The notes: generated by a model from the sequence alone, not told the origin. Counted from the stretch's first letter, positions 19,219-27,093 are shown. The stretch is DNA of 64,000 bases from Atopobiaceae bacterium (GCA_022655215.1 JALCUE010000002.1:124001-188000); one strand, 5' to 3'. Numbers and translations are program-made.

Positions 19219-20688
19219 TCATTCCATCTCGGATAACTCTTCCTTGAGTCGCTCGATTCGATCGAAGAAGAGATGGTTCTCATGCATCTCCTGGTCGACC
19301 CAACTCACGGAGTGTTTGATGGTGGCATGACTTCTCCCACCAAACTTCTTTCCTATCTCGGCGAGTGTGTCGTCAGTCAGGGTTCTCGTGAGCCAGATTG
19401 CTATGTGTCTTGGCTCCATTATCTCTTTGTTTCGCTTGCTTCCTATCAGGTCGTTATGTGAGATGGAGAAGAACTCCTCCACCTTCTGTTGTATCTCTTC
19501 GACCGTCACCATTCGCTGTTTCAAGGACCACCGCTGCTTTGCGAGACCCTTCACCATCGACTGGTCGAAGTCGGAGCCATTCCTCTCACACTTCGTGGCC
19601 ATATAGAGACAGGATTGGCAGAATGCCTTGATCAGGCGGATGTTGGTCCCGGATACCTCTGCCATGTATTTGAGACAATCCTCCGAGATCTCGCCCTCAT
19701 AGTCCTTGACGCCCTCCTCCTTCATCCTCTTGTAGAAGGAGGAGATGAGAGTGTATTTGAGCTCATAGCTTGGCACCTGGATGCTCACGCTGAAACCCCC
19801 GTCGAGTCTGCTCGTGACCCTTTCCTCCATTCCAAGTTCAAGAGGTGGGACGTCCGCGGCGAGGACGATCTGCTTACCGTTGTTGATGAGGTGGTTGAAG
19901 GTGTCGAAGAAGAAGGTGATGGTCCTGGCGGCATTCCTCATGTTCTGGATGTCATCGATTATGAGGATGTCTATGTTTTGGTAGTTCTGCTCGAGGGACT
20001 CCTTCATGTCCTTGTTCGGGTTGCTCATGGCGTTCGTGAAGTCGGAGATGAAGTCGTTTGCCGTCTTATAGACGCAAACCCTCGAAGGATCGTTCGTGAT
20101 GACATAGTTTTGTATGGCCTTCAGAAGGTGAGTCTTCCCTAGGCCACTCTTTCCGTAGATGAAGAGAGGATTGAAGTTCTTATCACCATCAGCCACACCT
20201 TTGGCAGCTTGGAGAGCTATCTGATTTTCCTCACCTTCGACGAACGTCTCGAAGGTGAGCTTCGAGTCATTCTCGGTGACATTCGAGACGAGGGGATTTC
20301 TCTTGTTTTCCTTGGGTTTGTTTGACTTCTTGGCGGGGGAGGTCTTCCTCAACGAAGGCATCTGATTGTCCGACCTCATGTTATTCAGATCGTCTTCCGA
20401 GATGGTCGAGACCATCTCCCTCTTTGGGGAGGAAGTGTCCCTCTTGACCTCTATTCTCACCTTCATTGGTGTAAAAGCTGCCTGTGTGGCGAGATCGTTT
20501 AGAAGGGGAATCTGCTTCTCGAGGGTTGCCTTGACGAATTTGGTCTTCGTGATGACACACAAGGTGTCCCCATCAATACCATCGGCACTGCAACTACGCA
20601 GCATGGCCGCGGTCTGTGGTTGCATGTCAGATTCCTCCACGAGGGAGAGGATGTCATCCCAGAGGAAAGTGGAGTCGGAGTCCGTCAT
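19219..20688 (-). CDS. dnaA: Chromosomal replication initiator DnaA
   Basis: 489 residues. Domain I about 1-85, then a Lys/Ser-rich linker (domain II). AAA+ domain III has Walker A 'GKSGLGKTHLLKA', Walker B 'ILIIDDIQNM' and sensor regions. Domain IV ends with the DnaA signature 'GKKFGGRSHATIKHSV' (normally GR.H.T..H). Domain IV also has 'EPRHIAIWLTRTLTDDTLAEIGKKFGG', where the common R-Q is I-W. The box-contacting loop may therefore be slightly altered, which fits the non-standard boxes nearby. Confidence 0.96.
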   Translation of the reverse strand: MTDSDSTFLWDDILSLVEESDMQPQTAAMLRSCSADGIDGDTLCVITKTKFVKATLEKQIPLLNDLATQAAFTPMKVRIEVKRDTSSPKREMVSTISEDDLNNMRSDNQMPSLRKTSPAKKSNKPKENKRNPLVSNVTENDSKLTFETFVEGEENQIALQAAKGVADGDKNFNPLFIYGKSGLGKTHLLKAIQNYVITNDPSRVCVYKTANDFISDFTNAMSNPNKDMKESLEQNYQNIDILIIDDIQNMRNAARTITFFFDTFNHLINNGKQIVLAADVPPLELGMEERVTSRLDGGFSVSIQVPSYELKYTLISSFYKRMKEEGVKDYEGEISEDCLKYMAEVSGTNIRLIKAFCQSCLYMATKCERNGSDFDQSMVKGLAKQRWSLKQRMVTVEEIQQKVEEFFSISHNDLIGSKRNKEIMEPRHIAIWLTRTLTDDTLAEIGKKFGGRSHATIKHSVSWVDQEMHENHLFFDRIERLKEELSEME

Positions 20689-20719
20689 CTAGTCCTTCTA
20701 TGTCTCGTCAGTCACAAAA

Positions 20720-20737
20720 TGTTGAAAACTCATTATA
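20720..20737 (-). promoter_or_regulatory. dnaA promoter -10 with overlapping TGTTGAAAA box
   Basis: On the minus strand TATAAT (20737-20732) lies 44 bp upstream of the dnaA ATG; transcription would start near 20725. The box TGTTGAAAA (20720-20728, plus strand) covers that start point, the expected place for DnaA autorepression. No strong -35 is visible. Confidence 0.55.
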
Positions 20738-20768
20738 TGAGAACGAGAGAACCTGACTGGTGGAATCC

Positions 20769-21716
20769 TCAATTGATTGGTGTGAGGTAGGACCTTCCGA
20801 GTTGCGTGGGATATTTCTTCTGACCGACCTTCTTGAGGATTCCCAGCTCCTCGAGATGTGACGTCACCTTTGACCAAGTAGGTTGGGACAGACCATATTC
20901 CCTCACGAGCTCGGATGGGCCGACGTCCTCATGGGTGGAGAGATAGGTCATCACCATGGACTCTCGCCTATTGAGAACTGGTCTGGCCGTCTGTGGTTGA
21001 TATTGGGGGCTCGCGATTTGAGGTGGCATCTGCTGATAGACAGGATAAGCCCCCGGTACGACCCATGGTTGGGGTTGATATTGCTGCTGATATGAGGTGG
21101 GGGGTTGAGAAGGGATTTGGGGAGATGCCATAGGAATCTCCTCTCCCTCCTCTGTTTCCTTTGCTTCCATCGAGATGGTGACTATCGTCCCCTTCGAGAT
21201 GTTGTCCTCGATGGTGAGAGTCCCTCCCTTGTCGTTCATATAGTTCTGTGCGTATGGGAGACCTGATCCGACACCTCTGATGTAGTGCTTCATCTCGTCT
21301 GACGCTGAGGTGGTACCGAACTCGAGCGCCCGCTCCTTCTCCTGGATCCCAGGGCCCTGGTCGGAGAATCGGATGGTGTCTCCCCCGTCGAGGATGCTCA
21401 CGGTCGGTTCGATGAAATAGGCATGAATATAGTTCTCGACGACCTCACGTATGACCATGAAGGGAATATGGCCACCCTGCTCATGTGAGAGGCGAGTGAC
21501 AGTGGAGGTTATTTCCTCGAGGTATGAGCGAACATCCTCGGGATCCACGACCACGACGCGTGGGGCGGCCGATTGGTCGTCATAGACGGCGATTCGAGCG
21601 GGATATCTGACGGTGAGTGTCTCTTCCTCACCCTTCACCTCGACATCGGGTGAGTCGGCATCGTGTCCGTCGACGAACGGATAGAAGGTCTTGGCCACCA
21701 TGCTCCCTTTCGACAT
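20769..21716 (-). CDS. GHKL ATPase fused to a winged-helix domain, next to dnaA
   Basis: 315 residues, cytoplasmic. Residues about 80-185 form a GHKL (anti-sigma-kinase/histidine-kinase type) ATP site: N-box 'REVVENYIHAYF' (90-101), G1 'DQGPGI' (119-124), G2 'RGVGSGLPYA' (147-156) and 'KGTIV' (175-179). There is no phosphoacceptor His domain and no membrane segment. A Gln/Pro-rich linker (about 195-245) leads to a winged helix (about 248-312, 'ESMVMTYLSTHEDVGPSELVREYGLSQPTWSKVTSHLEELGIL'). It lies between dnaA and rpmH, downstream of its own promoter. An ATP-responsive regulator of origin or dnaA activity is conceivable, but function is not known to me. The ATG at 21716 has GGGAG upstream. 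Confidence 0.8.
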   Translation of the reverse strand: MSKGSMVAKTFYPFVDGHDADSPDVEVKGEEETLTVRYPARIAVYDDQSAAPRVVVVDPEDVRSYLEEITSTVTRLSHEQGGHIPFMVIREVVENYIHAYFIEPTVSILDGGDTIRFSDQGPGIQEKERALEFGTTSASDEMKHYIRGVGSGLPYAQNYMNDKGGTLTIEDNISKGTIVTISMEAKETEEGEEIPMASPQIPSQPPTSYQQQYQPQPWVVPGAYPVYQQMPPQIASPQYQPQTARPVLNRRESMVMTYLSTHEDVGPSELVREYGLSQPTWSKVTSHLEELGILKKVGQKKYPTQLGRSYLTPIN

Positions 21717-21812
21717 CTTTTGCTCCCATGTCGAAAACTTTCCAAAGAATTCCGAACAAAGAGAAAGTTTTAGACAGAGGTTGATTGCTTGTTGATAAAC
21801 CTGTTAGCAGTG

Positions 21813-21840
21813 ATTATAGGGCAGTGGATGTCATATGACA
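21813..21840 (-). promoter_or_regulatory. Promoter and palindromic operator of the GHKL-winged-helix gene
   Basis: On the minus strand TATAAT (21818-21813) is preceded after 16 bp by TGTCAT (21840-21835). The -35 is half of a perfect 12-bp palindrome, TGTCATATGACA (21829-21840), a plausible binding site for a dimeric winged-helix regulator, perhaps the gene's own product. Confidence 0.5.
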
Positions 21841-21949
21841 CATCCGGATGATGTAACTAATTTCGAAAGGTTGCCAGGGGATTCGAATGATTCCGAACAT
21901 TCATGGATATGTGGGAATGGTCGCGTCGGCGGATCGCTCATCTTAGAAA

Positions 21950-21979
21950 TTGACAACGTACCAGCAAGACCCCTACAAT
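21950..21979 (+). promoter_or_regulatory. rpmH promoter
   Basis: TTGACA (21950-21955), an 18-bp spacer and TACAAT (21974-21979), with transcription predicted near 21986, 46 nt before the rpmH start. Near-consensus housekeeping promoter. Confidence 0.8.
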
Positions 21980-22031
21980 CTTAGGGCTTTTGCTGCACTT
22001 GCAGTATTCGTTGTTCCCAGGAGGATTTCTT

Positions 22032-22166
22032 ATGAAGCGTACGTATCAGCCGAACAAGAGGAAGCGTGCTAAGAGTCACGGCTTCCGTGCCCGTATGGCC
22101 ACCAAGGGTGGTCGTGACGTTCTTTCCCGTCGTCGTAACAAGGGTCGCAAGCAGCTCACAGTCTAG
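22032..22166 (+). CDS. rpmH: 50S ribosomal protein L34
   Basis: 44 residues. It reads [12 protein letters not shown], then '[20 protein letters not shown]' and a basic end '[10 protein letters not shown]', the complete L34 sequence. AGGAGG lies 6 nt before the ATG. First gene of rpmH-rnpA-yidD-yidC-jag on the plus strand. Confidence 0.97.
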   Translation: MKRTYQPNKRKRAKSHGFRARMATKGGRDVLSRRRNKGRKQLTV

Positions 22167-22174
22167 GAAGCATC

Positions 22175-22495
22175 ATGAAGACCATCAAATCCAAGAGGGA
22201 ATTTGAGACGGTCTTCTCCACCGGGAGAAAGTCCGCAGGTAGGTTCTCTCGGGTGATAGTCTGCGGAAACACCGAAGGCGGCCCGGGAAAGGTCGCCTTC
22301 GTCGCTGCAAAGAGGCTTGGAAACGCCGTCTATAGGAATCGCTGCAAGAGGGTTCTGAGGGTAGCCGCTCGCGAGAGCGGTCTGCCTATTGACGGCAAGG
22401 ACGTCATCATCCTCGCGAACGGTCGCACCCATGGTGCGTCGCCCGCGGAGGTGGCTGATGACCTCGTCTGTGTCATCGAGAAGGCGACGAGGTAG
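22175..22495 (+). CDS. rnpA: Ribonuclease P protein component
   Basis: 106 residues. '[22 protein letters not shown]' and the RNR-type signature '[23 protein letters not shown]' identify the RNase P protein, which with the RNA subunit matures tRNA 5' ends. Starts 8 nt after rpmH, overlapping the usual coupled arrangement. Confidence 0.95.
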   Translation: MKTIKSKREFETVFSTGRKSAGRFSRVIVCGNTEGGPGKVAFVAAKRLGNAVYRNRCKRVLRVAARESGLPIDGKDVIILANGRTHGASPAEVADDLVCVIEKATR

Positions 22496-22508
22496 TAAAG
22501 GACGGGCT

Positions 22509-22727
22509 GTGGAGATGGGATCAAGGGCACTTCTTGCCATGATCCGGTTCTACCAGAGGAGGATCTCTCCCCTGCTCCCAGCATGTTGCATCTACTACCC
22601 GACGTGTTCCCAATATGCCGTCGAGGCCATTCAGAAGCATGGTGCGTTACGAGGTGGGTGGCTTGCTTTCCGGAGGGTTCTCCGCTGCAACCCATTCCAT
22701 AAGGGCGGATATGACCCTGTCCCATAA
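22509..22727 (+). CDS. yidD: Membrane protein insertion efficiency factor YidD
   Basis: About 72 residues. '[67 protein letters not shown]' region shows every YidD mark: paired Cys, Y-P-T-C-S-Y and R-C-N-P-x-x-x-G-G-x-D-P-V-P. The GTG at 22509 has AAAGGA 6 nt upstream; the ATG at 22515 is the alternative. Acts with YidC at the membrane. Confidence 0.93.
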   Translation: MEMGSRALLAMIRFYQRRISPLLPACCIYYPTCSQYAVEAIQKHGALRGGWLAFRRVLRCNPFHKGGYDPVP

Positions 22728-22750
22728 GGGCAGGCAGGTGCGGAGGAACT

Positions 22751-23509
22751 ATGTGGGATTGGTTTATTAATTTCCTGACGGACATCCTTGCCGGATTGGC
22801 AGGTTTCGTCGGTGACTGGGGCCTTGCAATCATCCTGCTCACCTTCATCATCCGTCTCCTGCTCACTCCCCTTACCATGAAGTCGACCAAGTCTTCGGCG
22901 AAGATGCAGGCGCTTCAGCCGAGGATGATGGAGATCCAAGAGCGTTATGCAGACGATCCGACGCGCCAGAGTGAGGAACTCCGCAAGTTCTACTCGGAGA
23001 ACAAGTTCAATCCCCTCGGCGGCTGCCTGCCGATGTTCCTGCAGATGCCCGTCTTCTTCGCCCTCTTCACGGTCCTCCAGAAGGTTCCCGCAGAGGCTCA
23101 CTTCTATGGCATCCTCGACTCCCTGAGCCAGTCCGTCTCCGGCGCCATCTCCGCCAACGGATGGCAGGGTGCCATCGTCTACATCCTCCTCGACGTCCTC
23201 TTCGGCGTCCTGACCCTCATCCCCATGCTGCTCAACACGCAGAACAGTGCCCCGGAGCAGGCAAGCCAGACCAAGATCATGGGCGTGGTCATGGCCGCGA
23301 TGATGATGTGGTTCGGTTGGAGCGTGCCCGTCGGTGTCGTCCTGTACTACGACACCTCGGCCGCTTGGGGTGTCATCCAGCAGGTCTTCATCACACAGCG
23401 CGTCATGGAGAGCATCAAGGCCCAGGAGGCCGAGAGGCTCAAGAATCAGCCCGTTCAGGTTGATGTCGTCAGGAAAGAGCGCAAGCAGCGCCCCCACAAG
23501 AAGGATTAG
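22751..23509 (+). CDS. yidC: Membrane protein insertase YidC/Oxa1
   Basis: 252 residues, the short Gram-positive YidC type without the large periplasmic domain. 'DWGLAIILLTFIIRLLLTPLTMKSTKSSAKMQALQPRMMEIQERYADDP' contains TM1 and the conserved Arg (the groove Arg in 'IIRLLLTPL'), followed by 'NPLGGCLPMFLQMPVFFALFTVL' and two further TM regions. No lipobox; the N-terminus 'MWDWFINFLTDILAGLAGFV' is an extra hydrophobic segment. The C-terminal tail is basic. Confidence 0.95.
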   Translation: MWDWFINFLTDILAGLAGFVGDWGLAIILLTFIIRLLLTPLTMKSTKSSAKMQALQPRMMEIQERYADDPTRQSEELRKFYSENKFNPLGGCLPMFLQMPVFFALFTVLQKVPAEAHFYGILDSLSQSVSGAISANGWQGAIVYILLDVLFGVLTLIPMLLNTQNSAPEQASQTKIMGVVMAAMMMWFGWSVPVGVVLYYDTSAAWGVIQQVFITQRVMESIKAQEAERLKNQPVQVDVVRKERKQRPHKKD

Positions 23510-23559
23510 TTAGATAGCTGATTATCATCACGGGTTCCCGTGCCGCGTTGGAGGTTGCC

Positions 23560-24159
23560 ATGGAAAATGATGAGCTAGATACCACGGAAGCAGAGGTCAC
23601 CACCGACGTGACTGTCGAAGACGCGCCTATGGACGAGGCCGACTTCCAGTCCATCAGGGAGCATTTCGAGGCTGGTACAGACCTCTCCGATGAGGAGGTT
23701 GACACTATCGCTGACAGTGCTGTCGCGATCCTTCGTTCCCTCCTCGGCTGCTTTGGCGAGTCCCAGTCCGGTGTTGATGAATATGAGGGAGACGAAGGCG
23801 AGCTCATCCTAGACGTCAATGGTGGAGATCTCGCCATCCTCATCGGCAGACATGGACGTACCCTGGATGCCCTCCAGCAGATAGTCTCTTCGCTTCTCAG
23901 CAACAAAATCGGCTTCCACTATCCCGTCGTGGTCGACATCGAGGGATACAAGAGCAGAAGGAAGCAGAAGGTCCAGAGCATCGCCCTTTCCGCTGCATCG
24001 CGCTCCAAGAAGCAAGGCGAGGCAGTCAAGCTTGCTCCGATGAACGCCTATGAGCGCCGCCTTGTTCATATCGCGCTCCGTGATGACGCCTCTGTGAGCA
24101 CTCATTCCGAAGGCGAGGACCCCGATCGCTATGTGGTCATCACCCCGGTACATGAGTGA
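23560..24159 (+). CDS. jag: KH-R3H RNA-binding protein Jag/KhpB-like
   Basis: 199 residues from the ATG at 23560 (GGAGG upstream). The N-terminal 75 residues are acidic, not the usual Jag-N sequence. KH domain: 'DVNGGDLAILIGRHGRTLDALQQIVSSLLSN' (G-R-H-G in place of G-K-x-G). The R3H-like end 'LAPMNAYERRLVHIALRDDASVSTHSEGEDPDRYVVITP' follows. Family members bind RNA and influence cell division and wall synthesis, usually encoded right after yidC, as here. Followed by a strong terminator. Confidence 0.92.
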   Translation: MENDELDTTEAEVTTDVTVEDAPMDEADFQSIREHFEAGTDLSDEEVDTIADSAVAILRSLLGCFGESQSGVDEYEGDEGELILDVNGGDLAILIGRHGRTLDALQQIVSSLLSNKIGFHYPVVVDIEGYKSRRKQKVQSIALSAASRSKKQGEAVKLAPMNAYERRLVHIALRDDASVSTHSEGEDPDRYVVITPVHE

Positions 24160-24184
24160 GGCTCAGTGAAATAGCGTGACCTTC

Positions 24185-24214
24185 AAGGGGAGCACCTAGG
24201 TGCTCCCCTTTTGT
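24185..24214 (+). terminator. Rho-independent terminator after jag
   Basis: A 26-bp perfect palindrome (24185-24210; arms AAGGGGAGCACCT / AGGTGCTCCCCTT) followed by TTTGTGTG. It ends the rpmH-jag operon 26 bp past the stop. Confidence 0.88.
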
Positions 24215-24258
24215 GTGACAATTCTTCTTGTTACGTGGAATTCTGTCAAAGGGATTAG

Positions 24259-24984
24259 ATGATGAACATAGATGCTGCAGACGGTTTACTCCAAGAGAGA
24301 TTGACCGAGTACGGCATAAGGAGTTCTGAGGAACAGAGAAGGATGCTCTTGCAGCACCTCGACCTTGTTCTCAAGAAGAACGAGGTCTTGAACCTCACGA
24401 GGATCACTGAGCCAAACAAGGCAATAGATCTTCATATCCTCGATTCGCTTCTCATCTATCCAAGATTCTCAGAAACGAGCGGGACGTTCATTGACATTGG
24501 AACCGGCGCCGGATATCCAGGTATACCTCTCGCGATCATGAGTGGTCGCAACGGCGTCCTCATGGATTCCGTTTCCAAGAAGATCACGGCGTGTGAGGAG
24601 TTCATTGATGCCCTAGGTCTTCACAAGAGGCTTGAATGTACTAATGAAAGGGCCGAGGCATATGCACTCACACACAAGAAGGCATTCGGTGCGGTGGTAG
24701 CCAGAGCAGTCGCACCTCTCGGCATCTTGATTGAATACGCCTCTCCCCTACTCTCTGATCATGGAGCACTGATCGTCACCAAGGGAAGGCTGTCTGACGA
24801 GGAATGCTCACAAGGAAACAAGACGGCTGACATCTGTGGCATGGAGATTGTTTCACGTGAAACAATTGAGTTGCCATCAGATGGGGGACACAGAGAGATA
24901 CTTGAGTATAGGAAGACCAAAGTGCCAAAGGTTGATCTCCCCAGACCAATTGGGGAGGCTAAGAAACACCCCTTGGCCCATTAG
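24259..24984 (+). CDS. rsmG: 16S rRNA (guanine527-N7)-methyltransferase
   Basis: 241 residues. SAM-binding motif 'FIDIGTGAGYPGIPLAIM', preceded by 'NEVLNLTRITEPNKAIDLHILDSLL', the GidB/RsmG signature. Methylates G527 of 16S rRNA; loss gives low-level streptomycin resistance. The C-terminal coding sequence contains a perfect parS site (24849-24864), so the last 40 residues partly serve a DNA role ('VSRETIE'). Starts a new plus-strand group with parA and parB. Confidence 0.94.
   Translation: MMNIDAADGLLQERLTEYGIRSSEEQRRMLLQHLDLVLKKNEVLNLTRITEPNKAIDLHILDSLLIYPRFSETSGTFIDIGTGAGYPGIPLAIMSGRNGVLMDSVSKKITACEEFIDALGLHKRLECTNERAEAYALTHKKAFGAVVARAVAPLGILIEYASPLLSDHGALIVTKGRLSDEECSQGNKTADICGMEIVSRETIELPSDGGHREILEYRKTKVPKVDLPRPIGEAKKHPLAH
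24849..24864. promoter_or_regulatory. parS site, perfect, inside rsmG
   Basis: TGTTTCACGTGAAACA, identical to the canonical 16-bp parS palindrome. It lies within the rsmG reading frame about 210 bp before parA. ParB loads here to form the origin-proximal partition complex. Confidence 0.95.
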
Positions 24985-24996
24985 AGAGACAGAGAA

Positions 24997-25012
24997 TGTT
25001 CCACGTGAAACA
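24997..25012. promoter_or_regulatory. parS site, one mismatch
   Basis: TGTTCCACGTGAAACA, one change from the perfect palindrome, in the 92-bp gap between rsmG and parA and 148 bp from the first site. Could also repress parAB when bound by ParB. Confidence 0.9.
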
Positions 25013-25076
25013 AATGAAGTGATGTGGCAGAATACATAGCATCCAATCCATGTAACGCAAATCAATTGGAGTAGAC

Positions 25077-25877
25077 GTGGATTACATGAATGTGAAGCGT
25101 GCAAAGCCAAATAGCTGTACGCGTGTGTTGGCGATTATCAATCAAAAAGGCGGGGTTGGGAAATCAACTACCGCGATTAATCTATCAGCAGCGCTGTCAG
25201 AGGCTGGCCGGAAGGTATTGGTAGTCGATTTCGACCCACAGGGGAACACCACAAGTGGATATGGGATTGAAAAGGATGGGCTGAAGAATGACATCTACGA
25301 TGCCCTTCTGAAGGATGTCCCGATGTCAGATCTTATCCATGATACCTGTGAAAAGCGCGCATTCGTCGTTCCGGCGACGATACAGCTCGCAGGTGCAGAA
25401 ATCGAGCTTGTCTCAGCGATGGCAAGGGAGAACAAGCTGAAGGAGCTCATCGATTCTGTCAAAGATGAGTTCGACTACGTTCTAATCGACTGTCCGCCAT
25501 CGCTTGGTCTATTGACTATCAACGCACTGGTCGCTTCGACAGACCTTCTGATTCCAATCCAATGTGAGTACTACGCGCTTGAAGGTGTGACGAAGCTGTT
25601 GGAATCAATGAAGATGGTCAAGAGCCATCTGAATCCTGAACTTGAGATATTCGGTGTTGTCATGACGATGTATGACGGAAGGACAACGCTATCAAACGAC
25701 GTTGTCGCCGAGGTGAGGAACTACTTTGGAGACAAGGTCTTCAAGACGGTCATCCCTCGTAGCGTGAAGATGTCCGAGGCACCGAGCCACGGGCTGCCGA
25801 TAACGATGTATGCACATGCGAACAAGGGCTCCATTGCCTATACGAAGCTTGCCAAAGAGGTGATCAAGCGTGGCTAA
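25077..25877 (+). CDS. parA: Chromosome partitioning ATPase ParA/Soj
   Basis: 266 residues. Deviant Walker A 'INQKGGVGKSTTAINL', A' 'VLIDCPPSLG', Walker B-type 'LVVDFDPQGNTTSG'. DNA-dependent ATPase that moves ParB-parS complexes. The GTG at 25077 has GGAG 6 nt upstream; the first 12 residues are an unconserved leader. Overlaps parB by 8 bp. Confidence 0.95.
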   Translation: MDYMNVKRAKPNSCTRVLAIINQKGGVGKSTTAINLSAALSEAGRKVLVVDFDPQGNTTSGYGIEKDGLKNDIYDALLKDVPMSDLIHDTCEKRAFVVPATIQLAGAEIELVSAMARENKLKELIDSVKDEFDYVLIDCPPSLGLLTINALVASTDLLIPIQCEYYALEGVTKLLESMKMVKSHLNPELEIFGVVMTMYDGRTTLSNDVVAEVRNYFGDKVFKTVIPRSVKMSEAPSHGLPITMYAHANKGSIAYTKLAKEVIKRG

Positions 25878-26739
25878 GAAGACTGGTCTTGGAAAGGGTC
25901 TCGAGTCACTGATGGGCGAGGCCAACGCTGAAGTCGGTAATAACGAACCGAAATCCGTCGTACAGATTTCGAAGGTAAAGCCAAATCCTGATCAGCCAAG
26001 GAAGAACTTCGACGAGACGGCATTGGACGAGCTTGCGGATTCGATCAAGCAGAATGGTGTACTCCAGCCGATCCTTGTCAGGAAGCGCGGACAATACTTC
26101 GAGATCGTTGCTGGTGAGCGGCGATATCAAGCGAGCAAGCGTGCCGGTCTCAAAGAGATTCCCGTCATCGTCAAGGACATAGACGACGAGAAGGTCTTCC
26201 AGCTTGCGCTGATCGAGAACCTCCAGCGCTCGGACCTCGACCCGATCGAGGAGGCTCGTGGATACAGGCAGCTCATCACCAAGAACGATATGACCCAGGA
26301 GGAGCTTGCGGGCGTCCTCTCGAAGTCGCGCTCAGCTATCGCCAATACGCTGCGTCTTCTTGACCTGCCACAAGAGGTCCAGGACATGATGGCCGCAGGG
26401 AAGCTGACGGCGGGCCATGCCCGGGCCATCCTCGCCGTGTCGTCGGAAGAGGGAAGGGTTCGTCTCGCACATAAGGTGGTTGATGAGAACCTGACCGTAA
26501 GGCAGACAGAAAACCTCGCACCACTGTTCTCTGGCATTGATCAGCCCAAGACTCCTCGCACCGCCACGCCGCAAGTCTTCAAGCGGGCCGCCCGTCAGTT
26601 GAGACAGTCCCTTGACACCGTGGTGAAGGTCAAGCAAGTGAGGGGTAAGAACAAGATAGAGATCGAGTTCAAGGACGAAGATGATCTCGCTAGGATTATG
26701 CGCGCGATGTCGGGAGCCCAAGAGGGTATCGAAGAGTAA
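25870..26739 (+). CDS. parB: Chromosome partitioning protein ParB/Spo0J
   Basis: 289 residues. N-terminal CTPase domain: 'NPDQPRKNFDETALDELADSIKQNGVLQPI' and the CTP-binding 'EIVAGERRYQASKRAG'. Then 'ALIENLQRSDLDPIEEARGY' and the HTH 'MTQEELAGVLSKSRSAIANTLRLLDLP' that reads parS. The C-terminal dimer domain follows residue 240. Begins with GTG inside the end of parA, indicating coupling. Confidence 0.96.
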   Translation: MAKKTGLGKGLESLMGEANAEVGNNEPKSVVQISKVKPNPDQPRKNFDETALDELADSIKQNGVLQPILVRKRGQYFEIVAGERRYQASKRAGLKEIPVIVKDIDDEKVFQLALIENLQRSDLDPIEEARGYRQLITKNDMTQEELAGVLSKSRSAIANTLRLLDLPQEVQDMMAAGKLTAGHARAILAVSSEEGRVRLAHKVVDENLTVRQTENLAPLFSGIDQPKTPRTATPQVFKRAARQLRQSLDTVVKVKQVRGKNKIEIEFKDEDDLARIMRAMSGAQEGIEE

Positions 26740-26750
26740 GGAGGGTCCGC

Positions 26751-26996
26751 ATGAGAGGTTTTCTCAAGACGATGGTATTCGCTTCGTTGATCAGCGCCGG
26801 CGCCGTCGTGGCATATCGAATGCTGTTGGATGATGACACCAAGGAGCGTATTTCCGACCTGGCGTCCACGGCAGCCGACGTGGCCAGGACGGGCTTCGAG
26901 GCCGTCTCCTCGGGCCAGACGAGTGAAGCCGATCGACGTGAGGCCGAGGCAAACCGGCAATGGGTCAGTCAGCAGTGGACGGACCTCGGTTACTGA
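26751..26996 (+). CDS. Small membrane-anchored protein, YtxH-like
   Basis: 81 residues. A single N-terminal hydrophobic segment ('TMVFASLISAGAVVAYRML') is followed by a charged helical region ('DTKERISDLASTAADVARTGFEAV'), an arrangement like YtxH-type proteins. AGGAGG sits just upstream and the gene begins 11 bp after parB, so it is likely the last gene of the parAB operon. Function unknown. Confidence 0.75.
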   Translation: MRGFLKTMVFASLISAGAVVAYRMLLDDDTKERISDLASTAADVARTGFEAVSSGQTSEADRREAEANRQWVSQQWTDLGY

Positions 26997-27047
26997 GGGC
27001 GGCGAAGGTCCTCTCGCTGCTATGGACCAGGTATTCCACCACAAACA

Positions 27048-27067
27048 AATAGAACATATGTTCTATT
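27048..27067. promoter_or_regulatory. LexA (SOS)-box-like palindrome
   Basis: A perfect 20-bp palindrome with core GAACATATGTTC, the Gram-positive LexA (DinR) operator consensus GAAC-N4-GTTC. It lies between convergent genes, not in front of any recognisable gene. Confidence 0.6.
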
Positions 27068-27093
27068 GTAGGGATGAGGACGGGCGCTAGGGG

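Larger units (their letters stand above)
21717..22031. other. 315-bp intergenic region upstream of rpmH
   Basis: Divergent promoters and possible second origin-associated region. Contains TGTCGAAAA (21729-21737) and TGTTGATAA (21790-21798; one mismatch to TGTGGATAA), a 12-bp palindrome, and the two promoters annotated separately. AT-rich. No gene. Confidence 0.6.
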
